In this document: piece by piece, positions 1 through 7,547 of the stretch
Layout of the letters: each line of letters opens with the position of its first letter
Numbering within the stretch: the stretch's first letter is position 1
Assembly: GCA_947581745.1 (NCBI GenBank)
Contig: CANPVW010000247.1
Coordinates: forward strand, 1 to 29,443
Source of the DNA: Candidatus Benthicola azotiphorus
GTDB lineage: Bacteria; Gemmatimonadota; Gemmatimonadetes; Palauibacterales; Palauibacteraceae
Direction: 5' to 3'
DNA: 29,443 bases
Position numbers and translations under genes: made by a program
Notes under the pieces: generated by a model
Databases searched by the model: none
Told to the model about the DNA's origin: nothing
What the model saw: only the letters and a program-made list of their open reading frames with translations

Positions 1-386
1 ACGATATCGATGATCAGGGTTCCCTCGTCGTACGTCTGCTCTGTCGTGGTCGACATGCCGCCGGCACGCCAGGCGCCCATTCCATAAGTCGTGTACTGCT
101 GTTCCTGCTGCTTGCCTGTCTGGATCGCCACCAGGAAGCTCGCCTGGCTCGGCTCCGTCTTGGCGAAGCCCTTGCTGGCCAGCGCCTGGTCCGTCGCGTC
201 CATCACCCGCTTCAGGGAAATCTGGTCCGCCTGCTGCTTGTCGCCCGAAATCTCGGCCCACGCGTAGTTGTGCAGCGTTGAGAAGTCATAGCTCTGATCG
301 TAGTCGCTGTTGGCACTGATGCTCGAACAGGCCGCCGCGATCCCTGCCACCGCGGCTACGACCCACCACTGGCTCCGATACGACAT
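1..386 (-). CDS. DUF4136-type lipoprotein (partial, C-terminus beyond left edge)
   Basis: This is an open reading frame on the minus strand that runs off the left edge, so only about 128 N-terminal residues are visible. It begins at ATG 386 with a strong GGAGG ribosome binding site about 8 bases upstream. The N-terminus MSYRSQWWVVAAVAG is followed by IAAACSS, a lipobox with the lipidated Cys at residue 20. The mature part starts with DYDQSYDFSTLHNYAWAE, the typical opening of DUF4136 outer-membrane or periplasmic lipoproteins, in which a D/Y/F-rich strand leads into a YAW motif. The family function is unknown. The gene lies 71 bp downstream of the CGNR regulator on the same strand and may be co-transcribed with it. 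The family assignment rests on the N-terminal motif only. Confidence 0.75.
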   Translation of the reverse strand, partial: MSYRSQWWVVAAVAGIAAACSSISANSDYDQSYDFSTLHNYAWAEISGDKQQADQISLKRVMDATDQALASKGFAKTEPSQASFLVAIQTGKQQEQQYTTYGMGAWRAGGMSTTTEQTYDEGTLIIDI

Positions 387-457
387 CTTAAGCCTCCGGA
401 ATCCGAGGACCTTCTGGTGAGCCGCCTGGGGCTCAACTCCGCCGGAATATTAGCCGC

Positions 458-1099
458 TCATCCGGATTCCCGCACCTGCAGGGCCGTCTTCTGTCTCTCG
501 TAGTGCCGCCTGGCCTTCGCCCGGTTTCCGCACGTCGCCATGTCGCACCAGCGACGGCTCCGATTCCGGCTCTCGTCCAGGAACAGCCACTCGCAGGTTG
601 CGGAATCGCAGACCCGAACCCGGTCGAGCCGGCCGGAAGCGAGAAGGTCCGCGGCCGAGTGTGCGACCTGCCACAGGGGGCGCTCCAGGCAGCTGCAGTC
701 GCCGGCCCACGACCACCGGTAGGACCCGTCCTGACGGACGAGTCGCGCCTTCGCCAGCCCTTCCACGAGCACCGCGTTGAGGGCCTCGAGGTCCGCGTCC
801 TCGGGTTCCTCTCCCCGGGCGATCGCGCCGAATACCCGGTACATCGCCTCGCGAGTCCGCACCGCGCGCACCATCACGCGGGACGCCCCGGCCGGGTCTG
901 CCGCTGCCTCGGCCGCCAGTTCGCCCACTTCGGGCTCCGGCATCCGGCCGGCCTGGCGGGCGAACTCGAGCAGGTCGGCATATGCGGTCAGGGATTCCCT
1001 CGGAGTCCCCGTTCGGTCGGCCAGCGTATTGATGAAGTCGAGGCACAGATCTCCGCCGGACAGATCGAACTCGGGCGCGGGTTCCGTTGTAACCATCAT
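458..1099 (-). CDS. CGNR zinc-finger / ABATE-domain transcriptional regulator
   Basis: This 213-residue protein has the two parts of the CGNR (formerly DUF1470) family. The N-terminal ABATE-like ligand or stress-sensing domain contains GGDLCLDFINTLADR at residues 15-29. The C-terminal zinc finger holds Cys164, Cys169, Cys185 and Cys190, ending in the diagnostic CGNRAKARRHYER. The RNRSRRWC segment between the Cys pairs is conserved in the family and probably contacts DNA. Members are presumed soluble DNA-binding regulators, often encoded next to small oxidoreductases. Here the gene is divergent from an ABM-type monooxygenase gene with 117 bp between them. Two ATG codons lie in tandem (1099 and 1096); no strong ribosome binding site precedes them. 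TAACC repeats around the start and in the intergenic region suggest autoregulation (inference). Confidence 0.88.
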   Translation of the reverse strand: MMVTTEPAPEFDLSGGDLCLDFINTLADRTGTPRESLTAYADLLEFARQAGRMPEPEVGELAAEAAADPAGASRVMVRAVRTREAMYRVFGAIARGEEPEDADLEALNAVLVEGLAKARLVRQDGSYRWSWAGDCSCLERPLWQVAHSAADLLASGRLDRVRVCDSATCEWLFLDESRNRSRRWCDMATCGNRAKARRHYERQKTALQVRESG

Positions 1100-1106
1100 A
1101 TAACCC

Positions 1107-1134
1107 TTGACAAGTTAGACACCGCGTGTAGACT
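1107..1134 (+). promoter_or_regulatory. Putative sigma-70-type promoter for the ABM monooxygenase gene
   Basis: A perfect TTGACA (1107-1112) is followed after 16 bp by TAGACT (1129-1134), which matches TATAAT at four of six positions. The -35 box sits inside a small palindrome, CTTGaCAAG (1106-1114), flanked by TAACC copies, so a repressor could cover it. Minus-strand TATAGT (1137-1132) or TATACT (1146-1141) may serve as the -10 of the divergent regulator gene. The call is from motifs only. Confidence 0.4.
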
Positions 1135-1216
1135 ATAACCAGTATACGTAGTTTAAGTGGTTAATTGCGAAAGTCAACGTCTCGCAGGCGGCAGTCGTCG
1201 GATCCGGAGGTGAACG

Positions 1217-1570
1217 GTGATCGCTCGCACATGGCATGGAACGGTTCGGGCTGAGGAGGCGGCAGCGTACCTGTCCTATTTGAACGGCACTGGCGTCGTG
1301 GACTTGCAGGCGACGGAAGGAAACCGCGGCGTGTACGTACTTCGCCGGGTCGACGGGGAGCGGGCCGAGTTCCTGATGATCTCGCTGTGGCGAGACCTCG
1401 AAGACATCAGGGCGTTCGCCGGCGAAGACGTCGAGCGCGCCCGCTATTACCCGGAGGACGAAGCTTTCCTCTTCGAGCTCGTTCCACGCGTGACACACTA
1501 CGAGGTGCTCGTAAGGCCGGAGATTCAAGACGGAGTCGGAGAACGGGGAGGTGGTGATGATGCAGAGTGA
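1217..1570 (+). CDS. Antibiotic biosynthesis monooxygenase (ABM) family protein
   Basis: The 117-residue product starts MIARTWHGTVRAEEAAAYLSY and has the strand-helix pattern of the dimeric alpha/beta-barrel ABM superfamily: an opening beta strand with RTWHG, a central strand with GVYVLRR, and a strand reading EFLMISLWRDLEDIRAF that carries the conserved S/W positions. Superfamily members are small cofactor-free oxygenases or stress proteins; the substrate cannot be told. The start is GTG 1217 with GGAGG at 1206-1210. It is divergent from the CGNR regulator, which probably controls it (inference from arrangement). Its 3' end overlaps the start of a small membrane-protein ORF by 14 bp, suggesting translational coupling. 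Confidence 0.8.
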   Translation: MIARTWHGTVRAEEAAAYLSYLNGTGVVDLQATEGNRGVYVLRRVDGERAEFLMISLWRDLEDIRAFAGEDVERARYYPEDEAFLFELVPRVTHYEVLVRPEIQDGVGERGGGDDAE

Positions 1571-1712
1571 GACGCAGGGATTCTCGATCGCCGAGGCGCT
1601 TCTCTACCTGTGCGCCTCGCGCCGCGGACGTGACCGGTTGAGCAAGGCGCTCGTCGTCCTGACCGCCCTGGCCGTGGTGGTGGCGGGGCTGGCTCAGCTC
1701 CTGGCGGCGTAG
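1557..1712 (+). CDS. Small single-TM protein overlapping the monooxygenase gene
   Basis: This short frame gives 51 residues, beginning MMQSETQGFSIAEALLYL and ending in a strongly hydrophobic segment (about residues 31-51, VVLTALAVVVAGLAQLLAA). It starts at ATG 1557 (or 1560), inside the last codons of the monooxygenase gene, with a GGGGAGG ribosome binding site at 1545-1551. That site and the hydrophobic tail favour a real gene. The Ala/Leu/Val tail would anchor the protein in the membrane, with a basic patch (SRRGRDR) on the N-terminal side. I recognise no family. Support is codon context and ribosome binding site only, so it could be spurious. Confidence 0.5.
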   Translation: MMQSETQGFSIAEALLYLCASRRGRDRLSKALVVLTALAVVVAGLAQLLAA

Positions 1713-1775
1713 CCGCCGGGACGCCGGGCTTGCGGAACCCGTACGTCGCGGTGTGAAGTTGGGTCGGCGTTTACC

Positions 1776-3062
1776 GTGGTGGCGAACGTGCTCCCGGAGG
1801 GCGACCTGGATCAGGAGAGTCGGGACCGAGAGTCTAGCGGCCGGGCATGGCGCATGCTCGCGCTGCTGTCGCTCGCCCAGTTGCTGGGCATGTCGATGTG
1901 GTTCGCGGCGAGCGCGGCCTCCCCGCACTTCCGCTCCGCCTGGGACCTCTCCGTAGCACAGGCCGGCTGGCTCACGACAGCCGTGCAGCTCGGCTTCGTG
2001 GCGGGGACGATCGTCGCCGCCGTGTTCAATCTGGCGGACTTGATACCGGGTCGCCGCTATCTCGCGGCGTGCGCGTTGCTGGCCGCAGCGGCCAACGCCG
2101 GGCTTCTCGTCGTGGGGGAATTCGGGACGGCGCTGGCCCTCCGATTCGCGACCGGGTTCTTCCTGGCCGGCGTGTACCCTCCCGGAATGAAGATGGTTGC
2201 CACGTGGTTCCGGGCGAGACGGGGCTTCGCGATCGGCACGATGGTGGGCGCCCTCACCGTCGGAAACGCGTCGCCGTACCTCGTGGACGCGATCGGTGGC
2301 GCCGACCCACGCTTCGTGGTCTGGAGCACCTCGGGAGGCGCAGTGGTCGCCGCGCTCATGGTGGCGATCGGATACCGCGACGGGCCGTACGCCTTCGATC
2401 GCCGGCCGTTCAGCTGGGGACTCGTGGGCACGGTGCTCCGCCACAGAGAGTGGAGACTCACCACGGGAGGGTACCTCGGTCACATGTGGGAGCTGTACGC
2501 ATTCTGGACCTGGGTGGCCACGTTTCTCGCGGCCAGCTCCGCTTCCAGAGCCGGCGTTCCGTGGACGGGCGGCTACTCCACGACGGTGAAGCTCGCCGCC
2601 TTCGCCGCGATCGCGATCGGCGGACTCGGCTGCGTCTGGGGCGGCGTCGTGGCCGATCGAATCGGGCGCGAGCGATTCGCCATCCGGGCGCTCCTGGTGA
2701 GCGGAACGTGCTCGCTCCTCGCCGGCCTTTTCTTCGGGGCCAGCGCGCTGGTCCTCGTTCCGCTCGTGCTCGTGTGGGGGTACTTCGTCATCGCCGACTC
2801 GGCCCAGTTCTCGGCCCTCGTCACCGAGGTGTCGCCGTCGCATGCGGTCGGTACCGCCCTCACCGTCCAGGTCGCCCTGGGATTCCTCCTCACCATGCTC
2901 ACGATCCAGATCGTGCCGGCGATCGCCGAGGCAGCGGGGTGGAGGTGGGCCTTCCCGCTGCTGGTAGCCGGCCCCTCTTTCGGGATCTGGGCCATGCGGA
3001 CACTGATGCGGGCAAGGGGGCAGACGTCGGAGCTCGTCCGCTCAGCATCTGCCGGCCCGTGA
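1776..3062 (+). CDS. MFS transporter
   Basis: The 428-residue protein has about 12 hydrophobic helices and the marks of the major facilitator superfamily. The first helix reads LSLAQLLGMSMWFAASAA, loop 2-3 contains LADLIPGRRYL, and helices 4-5 contain RFATGFFLAGVYPPGMKMVATWF, which recalls sugar-phosphate or nitrate-type MFS families. The second half repeats the loop signature as VVADRIGRERFAIR. The substrate is unknown. GTG 1776 is the most upstream reasonable start, but no good ribosome binding site is visible; a later start before the first helix (Met at about residue 27) is possible. It follows the monooxygenase and small-protein genes on the same strand with a 63 bp gap, so it may be an efflux partner (inference). 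Confidence 0.85.
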   Translation: MVANVLPEGDLDQESRDRESSGRAWRMLALLSLAQLLGMSMWFAASAASPHFRSAWDLSVAQAGWLTTAVQLGFVAGTIVAAVFNLADLIPGRRYLAACALLAAAANAGLLVVGEFGTALALRFATGFFLAGVYPPGMKMVATWFRARRGFAIGTMVGALTVGNASPYLVDAIGGADPRFVVWSTSGGAVVAALMVAIGYRDGPYAFDRRPFSWGLVGTVLRHREWRLTTGGYLGHMWELYAFWTWVATFLAASSASRAGVPWTGGYSTTVKLAAFAAIAIGGLGCVWGGVVADRIGRERFAIRALLVSGTCSLLAGLFFGASALVLVPLVLVWGYFVIADSAQFSALVTEVSPSHAVGTALTVQVALGFLLTMLTIQIVPAIAEAAGWRWAFPLLVAGPSFGIWAMRTLMRARGQTSELVRSASAGP

Positions 3063-3105
3063 CCCGTCCCGTTCCTGTGGGGTAGTGCTTCCCCGGAGGG
3101 CCACG

Positions 3106-4329
3106 ATGAGGATCTTCGGCGAGCACGAGGAGAACACGCTCCGTCAGTTTCGCAATGTCGCCGCGAGGGCGGAGCGCGCGGCTCTGATGGCGGACGGGCA
3201 CCTGGGATACGTGATGCCAATCGGTGGGGTGGCCGCCTACCGCGACGAAGTATCCGTCGTCGGGGTCGGCTTCGACATCGCGTGTGGCAACGCGGCCATC
3301 CGAACGGACCTTCACCTGTCGGACTTCGGGCCTGGAGGGCGAGAGAGCAGAGTCCGCCTGGGGGCGATCGCCGACGAGATCTCCGACGTGATCAGCTTCG
3401 GGCTCGGGCGCACCAACAAGGCCGACGACGCTCCCGTCGATCACCCGCTGTTCGAGGATCCGGCGTGGGACGCCGTCCCGGCCGGCAAGCGCCACGATCT
3501 CCTGGAGAAGGCCCGCGCACAGCTCGGAACCGTGGGAAGCGGAAACCACTACGTGGACGTATTCGCCGACGAGGGCGACCGAATCTGGGTCGGCGTGCAC
3601 TTCGGGAGCCGCGGGTTCGGTCACACCGTGGCCTCCGCTTTCCTCGCGCTCGGCCAGGGTCGCCAGTGGGGCGCCCGGGTTCCGGAGGCCGAAGTCATCC
3701 TTCCGCTCGAATCACCCCTGGGGCAAGACTACTACGGGCTGATGGAGCTGGCCGGCCGCTACGCCTACGCCGGCCGCGAATGGGTCGTTCGGAAGGTGGT
3801 GGAGCTGATCGGGGGCCGCGAGCAGGAGCTCGTCCACAACCACCACAACTTCGCGTGGCGCGAGACGCACTACGGCGAAACCTGCATAGTGGTGCGAAAG
3901 GGCGCGACACCCGCGTTTCCGGGCCAGCTGGGATTCATCGGCGGTTCGATGGGAGATGACGCGGTGATCGTGCGAGGCGCCGTGCCCGAGCCGGGTAGCG
4001 AGTGCGAGGTGCTGCAGACGGAGGCGCTCTACTCCACGGTGCACGGGGCCGGTCGCCTGATGAGTCGGACCGCCGCGCGCGGCAAGGTGGAGCGAAAGAC
4101 GGGTCGCGTGATCCGTCCCGGCCGTGTCAGCCCCGAGATGATGCACGAGTGGGTACGCCGTAAAGGAGTCGTGCTGCGCGGCGGCGGCCTGGACGAGAGT
4201 CCGCACGTGTACCGCCGGCTGCCCGAAGTGCTTGCCGCGCAGCGTGGGACGATCGAGATCCTGCACACGCTCAGGCCGCTGGTGGTGGTTATGGCGGGAC
4301 CGGACGTGTTCGACCCCTACCGGGACTGA
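3106..4329 (+). CDS. rtcB: RtcB-family RNA ligase
   Basis: This 407-residue protein has the full set of RtcB motifs: MADGHLGYVMPIGG near the N-terminus, a metal-site segment FDIACGN with Asp57 and Cys60, LGTVGSGNHYVDV, HFGSRGFGH, HNHHNFAWRE, RKGATPAFPGQLGFIGGSMG, and HGAGRLMSR with His313 as the expected guanylated nucleophile. The family joins 2',3'-cyclic phosphate or 3'-phosphate RNA ends to 5'-OH ends in a GTP- and Mn-dependent reaction. Length is close to the usual ~400 residues. I chose ATG 3106 because CGGAGG lies just upstream; an in-frame GTG at 3085 has no such support. The metal segment ACGN differs slightly from the common GCGM, suggesting a divergent subgroup. No archease, rtcA or rtcR is adjacent. 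Confidence 0.9.
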   Translation: MRIFGEHEENTLRQFRNVAARAERAALMADGHLGYVMPIGGVAAYRDEVSVVGVGFDIACGNAAIRTDLHLSDFGPGGRESRVRLGAIADEISDVISFGLGRTNKADDAPVDHPLFEDPAWDAVPAGKRHDLLEKARAQLGTVGSGNHYVDVFADEGDRIWVGVHFGSRGFGHTVASAFLALGQGRQWGARVPEAEVILPLESPLGQDYYGLMELAGRYAYAGREWVVRKVVELIGGREQELVHNHHNFAWRETHYGETCIVVRKGATPAFPGQLGFIGGSMGDDAVIVRGAVPEPGSECEVLQTEALYSTVHGAGRLMSRTAARGKVERKTGRVIRPGRVSPEMMHEWVRRKGVVLRGGGLDESPHVYRRLPEVLAAQRGTIEILHTLRPLVVVMAGPDVFDPYRD

Positions 4330-4362
4330 GCCAAGCCAGTCCGAACCGTAATTCTGGAGCGG

Positions 4363-4380
4363 GCAGCCGAGAAGGGCTGC
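4363..4380. terminator. Weak hairpin in the convergent gap after rtcB
   Basis: GCAGCC (4363-4368) and GGCTGC (4375-4380) form a perfect six-bp stem with a six-base loop, 34 bp after the rtcB stop in the convergent gap. There is no T-tract on either side, so intrinsic termination is only a possibility. Confidence 0.25.
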
Positions 4381-4433
4381 ACCGCGGCCAGATGTCCGCC
4401 GCAGACCATTCCCTGGGCCCCTCGCGCTTCGCG

Positions 4434-4826
4434 TTACTTCTTCTGAACGCGGAAATTGAGCGTGCCGCTGTAGTTGGTCAGAGTCACCGCTATCGTCCAG
4501 GCGCCCGCAGTCCCGGCCGACGTATCCTCGTTCATGCTGGGCGCCAGACCGTTGTCGTATACCGTCGAGCCACTGGCGTCCTTGATGACGAGCGCGGCGG
4601 AACCGGCCGCTGTCGTCGTCGAGTGATCGACCGAAGCCTGGGCGCCCGTGTTCAGCCAGGAATATTGCAGGATCGTGCCGACGTCTGTGACGTCCGTAGC
4701 CTGCAGCTGGAAGCTGTCGGTGACGTTGTTCACTTGAGGCTGGAAACCCGCCAGCGGATCCGTCGGATCGCTGCCGCACGCGGTCGCCATCGTGAGCGCG
4801 ACGACTATAAGTACTGCTTTTTTCAT
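4434..4826 (-). CDS. Small secreted lipoprotein, unknown function
   Basis: The 130-residue protein begins MKKAVLIVVALTMATACGSD, a clear lipoprotein signal with the lipidated Cys at residue 17. The mature part (DPTDPLAGFQPQVNNVTDSF...) is Thr/Asn/Ser-rich and beta-strand-like, ending in GTLNFRVQKK. The alternating strands and the WTIAVTLTNYSGTLNF segment look like a small beta-sandwich, similar in feel to pre-peptidase C-terminal-like domains, but I cannot assign a family. ATG 4826 is preceded by an AGGTAAACG ribosome binding site. The gene stands alone, with a 242 bp upstream gap containing an inverted repeat, and converges with rtcB. Confidence 0.75.
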   Translation of the reverse strand: MKKAVLIVVALTMATACGSDPTDPLAGFQPQVNNVTDSFQLQATDVTDVGTILQYSWLNTGAQASVDHSTTTAAGSAALVIKDASGSTVYDNGLAPSMNEDTSAGTAGAWTIAVTLTNYSGTLNFRVQKK

Positions 4827-4868
4827 CGTTTACCTGCCTATGCGAAGGACAACGCGTCGTTCCGGGAG

Positions 4869-4883
4869 TTGTCGTACCGACAA
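4869..4883. promoter_or_regulatory. Inverted repeat upstream of the lipoprotein gene (possible operator)
   Basis: TTGTCG-TAC-CGACAA is a perfect inverted repeat with six-base arms, about 43 bp upstream of the lipoprotein ATG. Its size and position suit a dimeric repressor site or a leader hairpin. The rest of the 4827-5068 gap shows no gene and no clear -35/-10 pair. Confidence 0.3.
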
Positions 4884-5068
4884 GAACTGTGCCCCTTCGC
4901 GACATCGGCGTCGCTCAGTTCGAGCTTCAGCGAACGTAACTGCTTCGCATTCAAGTAGCTGAGGATTCAAGAAGCGATTCGTATCGCGGGACACCGAGAG
5001 AGGACCATATGCTGGGTCGATGGTGCAAAGAAGTCAGGGTGCGTTCGACGTCAGGCTGCTCTGTCAGG

Positions 5069-6466
5069 TTACTCTCGTTTCGCCCGCAGTCCTCGCACCG
5101 CGAACACCAGAGTGAACACGACGGCCGAGTAGAGGATCGCGTACCCGGTCAGCAAGGAAGAGTTGAGGCCCGAAACTCCCGCCAGCCGGGCCGCCAGAAC
5201 CAGCAACACGCCCGCGCCGATCGCCCACAGCGCTTCGGGTGTGCCGGGACGCCGCGAATGCAGGCCCACCACCACCGGGACGAAGAGGCTCACGCCGAGA
5301 AACGTATAGAACACGCTCAGGGCACCGATGACGGACGGGAGACCGAGGGCCAGAGCCACCGCCGCCGCCCCACCGAGGACCGCAGCCCGGCGGGCGACCC
5401 CGAGTACCTGCCGATCGGTCGCCCCCGGCTTCACGAACCGCTTGTAGAGGTCCTCCGACAGCGACGTGGACAGCATGAACAGGATCGCATCCGCCGAGCT
5501 GACCTCCGCCGAGAACACGGCGGCCAGGCCGATCGCGCCCACGGCCGGAGGCACGGCCAGGGTCAGCACCGTCGGTAACGCCAGCTCCTGGTTGGCCAGC
5601 TCCGGGGCGAATGCGTGCGCCAGGATGCCGATCACCGGGGGCACGGCGGCGAACAGCAGCAGCGCAGCAGCGCTCAGGCCGACGCCCAGCCGCACCGTCC
5701 TTTCGTCGCGCGCCCCGTACACCTTCTGGATCAGCCCCGGCGAGATGATGAACGCCGGTACCAGCAGCGCCACGTAGATGATCCCCGAGCCGCCACCCGA
5801 GAAGAAACCGAAGTAGTCGGACCGGGCCGGCGCCGTTGCCACCACGGCTTGCCAGCCGCCCGCCGCCGAGAGCGCCCAGGGCAGGGCGATCGCGAAACCG
5901 ATGATCAGCACGACGAGCTGCACCAGGTTCACCCACGCGGAGGTCAGGAGACCGCCCGCGGTGAAGTAGATCGTCATCACGCCGCCCGCGATCAGGCACC
6001 CGGCCCACTTCGGGATGCCGGCCACGACCTCGAGGATCCAGGCGAACGCGATGAGCTGTCCGGCGAGGATGGCGAGCGTCGCGAGCCATAACAGGGCGGC
6101 CACTATCCCCCGGACGCTCGGCCCATACCGAAGCTCGAGGTAATCCCCGACCGTGTACAGGTCCTGCTGTTTCGCCACGCGCCAGATCCGCGGGCCGATC
6201 CAGAAGGCCAAAAGAGCCGTGCCGATCGCCGCGGAGCCAACCCACCACCAGGCCGCGAGCCCGTCCCGGTAACCGAGGCCGGCCGCCCCCACCGTGGAGC
6301 CGGCCCCGATGTTGGCGGCCAGGACGGTGGCGAACAACAGGACCGGACCCAGGCTGCGTCCGGCGACGAAGAAGGAACCGGTTTCCTTGACCCGGCGACC
6401 GATCCACAACCCGAGCGCGATGAGTCCGGCCGAGTAGGCGAGGAGAAAGAGGAGCGTGGCGTTCAA
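5069..6466 (-). CDS. Sodium:solute symporter (SSS family)
   Basis: This protein of about 465 residues carries the multi-helix pattern of the SSS family (PutP/SGLT-like). The first helix NATLLFLLAYSAGLIALGLW is followed by the conserved GSFFVAGRSLGPVLLFATVLAANIGAGSTVGAAGLGYRDGLAAWWW region, which contributes to the sodium site. Later come LYTVGDYLELRYG and AVFSAEVSSADAILFMLSTSLSEDLYKRF, the usual TM8 sodium-site segment with S-S-A. The substrate could be an amino acid, peptide breakdown product or organic acid. A longer frame starts at ATG 6541 but would overlap the upstream peptidase gene by 68 bp, and the added residues do not look like family sequence. I therefore prefer TTG 6466, eight bases after the peptidase stop. 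It is the last gene of the permease-peptidase-symporter cluster. Confidence 0.88.
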   Translation of the reverse strand: MNATLLFLLAYSAGLIALGLWIGRRVKETGSFFVAGRSLGPVLLFATVLAANIGAGSTVGAAGLGYRDGLAAWWWVGSAAIGTALLAFWIGPRIWRVAKQQDLYTVGDYLELRYGPSVRGIVAALLWLATLAILAGQLIAFAWILEVVAGIPKWAGCLIAGGVMTIYFTAGGLLTSAWVNLVQLVVLIIGFAIALPWALSAAGGWQAVVATAPARSDYFGFFSGGGSGIIYVALLVPAFIISPGLIQKVYGARDERTVRLGVGLSAAALLLFAAVPPVIGILAHAFAPELANQELALPTVLTLAVPPAVGAIGLAAVFSAEVSSADAILFMLSTSLSEDLYKRFVKPGATDRQVLGVARRAAVLGGAAAVALALGLPSVIGALSVFYTFLGVSLFVPVVVGLHSRRPGTPEALWAIGAGVLLVLAARLAGVSGLNSSLLTGYAILYSAVVFTLVFAVRGLRAKRE

Positions 6467-6473
6467 GGGCCCG

Positions 6474-7547
6474 TCAACGCGACCGGGCCAGGTCGCCCAC
6501 GGATGGAATGCCCTCCAGCCCGGTGGCCGAGCGCACGGCATCGAGTATGGCGGCGGCCACTACGTCCGCCGCCACCGCGCCGAGGACGATCAGGTCCGCT
6601 TCACCCTCGATCTCGCCGGTCGCGAGCGAGAATATGGTGTCGCCGTCCCAAGGGGTGTGGGCGGGGTAGATCGCCCGGGCCAGTCCGTCGTGCGCCATCT
6701 GGGCCAGCTTGGTGGCCTGCGCCTTGGTGAGCGTGGCGTTCGTGGCCACGACCCCGATCGTCGTATTCTCCCCCGGGGCTCCCTCGAGTCCCGTCCGTGT
6801 GAGGAGCAGCTTCCTGGCGTCCGTGAATCCGACTCCGCGTTCCTCGCGGATGCCCGCCACGATCTCGCCCGTGGCCGGATCGACCACGTCGCCCACCGCG
6901 TTCACCGCCACGATGGCGCCGACGATCACGCCGCCGGGGAGCTCTACCGAAGCCGTACCGATCCCGCCCTTCATGGCGCGCCCTCGCCCGGCGAGCTTTC
7001 CGACCGTGGCGCCGGCGCCGGCCCCCACGCTTCCCCGCCCCACCGGCCCGGTCGTCGCCGCCTCCGCCGCGGCATATCCGCACGCCGCGTCCGGTCGGAT
7101 CGACGCGTCCCCGACACCCAGATCGAACAGGATGGCTCCCGTGACGATCGGAATCACGGTTCCCCACGCGTCGACGCCAATGCCCCGCTCCTCGAGCCAG
7201 CGCACCGCGCCCGAGACCGCGTCCAGTCCGAACAGGCTGCCGCCCGAAAGAACCACGCCGTGGATACGCTCCACCAGATTCACCGGATCCAACAGATCGG
7301 TGTCTCTCGTCCCCGGCGCCCCACCGCGCACGTCCACCCCGCCGACCGCCCCGGCTCGCGCCAGGATCACCGTACACCCGGTGGGCCGCTCGTTCAGGGT
7401 ATGGTGTCCGACCTCGATCCCCGCCACGTCCGTGATCGAGCCGCCGGAGCCGGACGCCCCTCCCGCACCCTCCTGCGCGCACGCCGTGGCCGGCAGAACC
7501 AGCAGGGCCGCAGCGGCCAGCGCCGGTAGCAGGCGCACGGCGTTCAC
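6474..7547 (-). CDS. P1 family peptidase (S58, DmpA/NylC-like), exported
   Basis: The 357-residue protein starts at GTG 7547, overlapping the stop of the upstream MFS gene by 4 bp (GTGA). An N-terminal signal (NAVRLLPALAAAALLVLPATACAQ) indicates export, possibly as a lipoprotein. The body matches the P1/S58 N-terminal-nucleophile hydrolases: SITDVAGIEVGHHT, GTRDTDLLDP, VLSGGSLFGLDAVSGAVRWLEE, and GENTTIGVVATNA. By analogy with NylC-type members, autocleavage should occur between Asn261 and Thr262, freeing Thr262 as nucleophile. HTPWDGDTIFSLATG follows near the C-terminus. Family members cleave N-terminal residues, D-amino acids or beta-amino acids from peptides, or nylon oligomers. It lies between an MFSD1-like permease and a sodium symporter, suggesting uptake and hydrolysis of small peptides (inference). 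Confidence 0.9.
   Translation of the reverse strand: MNAVRLLPALAAAALLVLPATACAQEGAGGASGSGGSITDVAGIEVGHHTLNERPTGCTVILARAGAVGGVDVRGGAPGTRDTDLLDPVNLVERIHGVVLSGGSLFGLDAVSGAVRWLEERGIGVDAWGTVIPIVTGAILFDLGVGDASIRPDAACGYAAAEAATTGPVGRGSVGAGAGATVGKLAGRGRAMKGGIGTASVELPGGVIVGAIVAVNAVGDVVDPATGEIVAGIREERGVGFTDARKLLLTRTGLEGAPGENTTIGVVATNATLTKAQATKLAQMAHDGLARAIYPAHTPWDGDTIFSLATGEIEGEADLIVLGAVAADVVAAAILDAVRSATGLEGIPSVGDLARSR

Noticed and set aside
1407..2843. A 478-residue open frame antisense to the MFS transporter gene
   Set aside because: Its translation is low-complexity Arg/Glu/His/Pro-rich sequence with no family motif, typical of a shadow frame in GC-rich DNA.
6466..6541. ATG 6541 as start of the sodium symporter
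   Set aside because: It would overlap the peptidase gene by 68 bp and add residues unlike any symporter N-terminus; TTG 6466 directly precedes the first membrane helix.
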